The position numbers and the translations under genes are program-made. A DNA stretch of 35,794 bases from Micromonospora sicca (GTDB lineage Bacteria; Actinomycetota; Actinomycetes; Mycobacteriales; Micromonosporaceae): assembly GCF_003172935.1 (NCBI RefSeq), contig NZ_QGKS01000279.1, forward strand, positions 1-35,794, read 5' to 3'. Positions 34,033 through 35,794 of the stretch are shown here, piece after piece (the first letter of the stretch is position 1; each line of letters begins with the position of its first letter). The notes under the pieces are model-generated. The model had not been told where the DNA came from and made no database searches. It saw only the letters and a program-made list of their open reading frames with translations.

Positions 34033-34218
34033 GCGGAGGCGTCACGAAGGAGGACGCCAGCGACCTCGCCTTCCGGGCCGTCCCAGACTATGCCGTGCGG
34101 CTGGCCGAGAAGCGGTGGACGTTGGAGGTTGCCCGCAAGCCCCGATTCATAACGTCGGATGCACCCCTGGTGCTGTGGTCACCGCCGTCACCACGTGACG
34201 CCTATCGCGGGATAGGAA
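34033..34218 (+). pseudogene. Fragment resembling DUF4238 protein
   Basis: Between the two IS6 copies one frame reads AVPDYAVRLAEKRWTLEVAR and KPRFITSDAPLVLWSPPSP. The pattern of an aromatic block followed by F-T-S-D-x-P is the core of DUF4238 proteins (about 250-350 residues, unknown function, frequent in accessory islands). Only about 60 residues survive, with neither end. The two IS6 copies in direct orientation presumably trimmed it. Confidence 0.6.
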
Positions 34219-34229
34219 TCAGGAGAGCG

Positions 34230-35044
34230 GGCTCCGTTGCGTTGACTGTTGGCATGATCGAGGCAGGCTGGAGCAGTGAAGTCGTTGACCCGCTCTCGGC
34301 CGTGGCTGCCTCCGAAGTCGGCGTTCGCCGGGTTCCGGTTCCCGCCGGAGGTAATCGTCGTCGCGGTGCGCTGGTATCTGCGCTTCAACCTGTCCTACCG
34401 GAACGTTGAGGAGCTGCTGGTCGAACGCGGCGTCGAGGTCGATCACGTCACCGTGGTCCGGTGGGTGCAGCGGTTCACCCCGCTGCTGGCTGACGCCGCC
34501 CGATTTTGCCGCCACTCACCGGGCGACCGGTGGCACGTTGATGAGACGTACGTCAAGGTGAACGGGGTGTGGCGGTACGTGTACCGAGCGGTCGACCAGT
34601 ACGGGCAGGTCATCGACGTGCTGGTCTCGACCCGCCGCGACGCCGACGCGGCCCGGCGGTTCTTCCGACGCGCGCTGTCCACGCTGAAGGTGACGCCCAA
34701 CGAGGTGGTCACGGATGCGGCGCCGGTCTACCCCGGCGTGCTGGATGAGCTGATCCCGCAGGCATGGCACCACGTCGAGCAACACGCGAACAACCCGATA
34801 GAAGCCGATCACAGCCAGCTCAAACACCGGTTGAGACCGCGGGCTACGAACCGACAAGACAGCACAGGTCATCATCGCCGGACACGCGTTCATGCAGAAC
34901 CTGCGCCGCGGACACTACGAACTCGCCGTCGACGCCCCGCCGGCAACGCGCGTGCCTGCGGCGTTCGCCGCCCTCGCCCTGGCGATCTGACCGCGAACCG
35001 ACACGGGTTCACCGCGTCCGTCGATCCCACAACGCAACGGCACC
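34230..35044 (+). mobile_element. IS6-family element, copy 2
   Basis: The ends GGCTCCGTTGCGTTG (34230-34244) and CAACGCAACGGCACC (35030-35044) are inverted with one mismatch; the element is 815 bp. It is in the same orientation as copy 1, 209 bases away, and closely related but not identical, so the two could recombine and delete the segment between. Confidence 0.87.
34276..34990 (+). pseudogene. IS6-family transposase with a single frameshift (copy 2)
   Basis: From GTG 34276 the frame is intact through WHVDETYVKVNGVWRYVYRA (first Asp), VVTDAAPVYPGVLDEL (second Asp) and NNPIEADHSQLKHRLRP (Glu). About 4 bases are then missing near 34838 relative to copy 1, and the frame runs on to 35079 in non-family sequence. 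The expected C-terminus (AGHAFMQNLRRGHYELAVDA) is present in another frame up to TGA 34988-34990. All catalytic residues precede the lesion, so residual activity cannot be excluded. Confidence 0.88.
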
Positions 35045-35237
35045 TTCGGGCGCTCAGGTCCAAAATCTCGACCACATGAAGCGCGGTGGTATTACCCAAC
35101 CGGCGGCCCGTTTACGTGAGGCTTGAGCGTGGAAACCTAACCTTCCGTGATACGGGCAGTTTCACCACGTGCCGGTGACCGTCGACGCCATGCTGAAGGG
35201 TGGGTCCATCGCCGGGAGCTGCCGTGGCGCACACGTG

Positions 35238-35648
35238 TCAGGCGGGCTGTCGCAATCGCACCGCCGTCCCAAGAGCATTGTCGATCAGGTACCGCCAGCG
35301 TCCATCCGCGCCGCGGCGCACGACATCACTTGCCGAGCCTTCGACGTGTACGTGCTCGCCGTCGGGACCTGTGCCATCAATTGACCAGTCTACCACGATC
35401 TGGGCGATATCGCCGGCAACGAACACATGGCGCGCCTTGGCCTCCAGCGGCAGACCGAGACTGATATCGCGCTGGAGTTCGGCAGCGATCTCGGTGGGAT
35501 CAGTGACGGGTCGCCCGTCTCTCGCGACGAACACGACCCCCGGCTCGAACTGGGCCATCATTGCGCTGACCTTGCCGGAGTTGAATCGCTCAACCAGCGA
35601 CGCGACGACGCCTTCGGGTTCAGTGGCGAGTGGATAGGACTCCGACAT
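35238..35648 (-). CDS. SnoaL/NTF2-like protein
   Basis: The 136-residue product has the compact alpha-plus-beta cone of the NTF2-like superfamily: an N-terminal helix pair (GVVASLVERFNSGKVSAMMA), the strand-turn FEPGVVFVARDGRPV and C-terminal strands HVHVEGSASDVVRRGADGRW and YLIDNALG. Members include small isomerases, SnoaL-type cyclases and DUF4440 proteins; no catalytic set can be fixed here. AGGAGGG just before ATG 35648 is the strongest ribosome binding site in this part of the window. It stands alone beside the IS6 copy; its promoter should lie in 35650-35794, where I could not place boxes. Confidence 0.8.
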   Translation of the reverse strand: MSESYPLATEPEGVVASLVERFNSGKVSAMMAQFEPGVVFVARDGRPVTDPTEIAAELQRDISLGLPLEAKARHVFVAGDIAQIVVDWSIDGTGPDGEHVHVEGSASDVVRRGADGRWRYLIDNALGTAVRLRQPA

Positions 35649-35794
35649 TTTGCCCTCCTGCTCGTGTTGGTTGAACTGCGATGCGGCGATTACGACTCAG
35701 CGCTCCGTCGATCTACCCAGGCGGCACTGACCTAAACTCAAGGCCGTTTGGTGATCAATGGTTCCGTTTTCGGCTGGGGTGGGGGGCTTGGAAT

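Overview
The window is high-GC DNA with frequent GTG starts, ATGA/GTGA stop-start overlaps and actinobacterial gene families. It fits a filamentous actinomycete, for example a Micromonospora, Actinoplanes, Frankia or Streptomyces relative. I cannot name the species from sequence alone. No rRNA, tRNA or CRISPR array was seen. The region is accessory in character: insertion sequences or their remnants sit at both ends and between every functional block.

Layout. (1) 1-3.1 kb: a stub of an rve-type insertion sequence, a TPR protein that looks like an NB-ARC/TPR (FxsT-like) protein lacking its nucleotide-binding domain, and an IS1380-type transposase. (2) 3.5-6.1 kb: two overlapping genes with no function I can name. 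One has a TerB-like domain, a Gly-rich membrane segment and a coiled coil; the other carries a GHDPxLGxxFG signature. This is the best candidate for an undescribed system. (3) 6.67-10.41 kb: a three-level nest of transposons, an IS3-family element containing a second IS3-family element containing an IS30-family element. (4) 10.5-11.4 kb: a fragment of a PxpC/KipA-like gene and a VOC-family protein. (5) 11.6-25.8 kb: a myo-inositol catabolic and uptake cluster. A divergent GntR repressor faces iolG, iolE, iolC, a Cgl0158-type aldolase, iolB, iolD and an IolI/IolH-like isomerase. These are followed by a sugar ABC importer (lipoprotein, permease, single-domain ATPase) and a second inositol dehydrogenase. 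The distal end is broken: a third isomerase gene has an internal deletion and a frameshift, and mmsA/iolA has two frameshifts and is cut by an insertion sequence. (6) 25.8-28.7 kb: one complete and two partial copies of the same rve-type insertion sequence, plus the N-terminal fragment of a phage portal gene. (7) 28.8-33.1 kb: a minus-strand redox-type operon (AhpD-like carboxymuconolactone decarboxylase, isocitrate lyase/PEP mutase family protein, nitroreductase, MmcQ/YjbR protein, quinone oxidoreductase) divergent from a TetR gene. The intergenic region has two copies of the palindrome TGGGCT-N4-AGCCCA. Two of the five operon genes are damaged. (8) 33.2-35.0 kb: two degenerate IS6-family copies flanking a DUF4238-like fragment. 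(9) 35.2-35.65 kb: a SnoaL/NTF2-like protein.

Functional logic. The inositol cluster encodes import, oxidation to inosose (IolG), dehydration (IolE), ring opening (IolD), isomerisation (IolB), phosphorylation (IolC) and probably aldol cleavage (Cgl0158-type aldolase). The final step, malonic semialdehyde to acetyl-CoA by MmsA/IolA, is lost here, so the pathway needs a copy elsewhere or is decaying from its 3' end.
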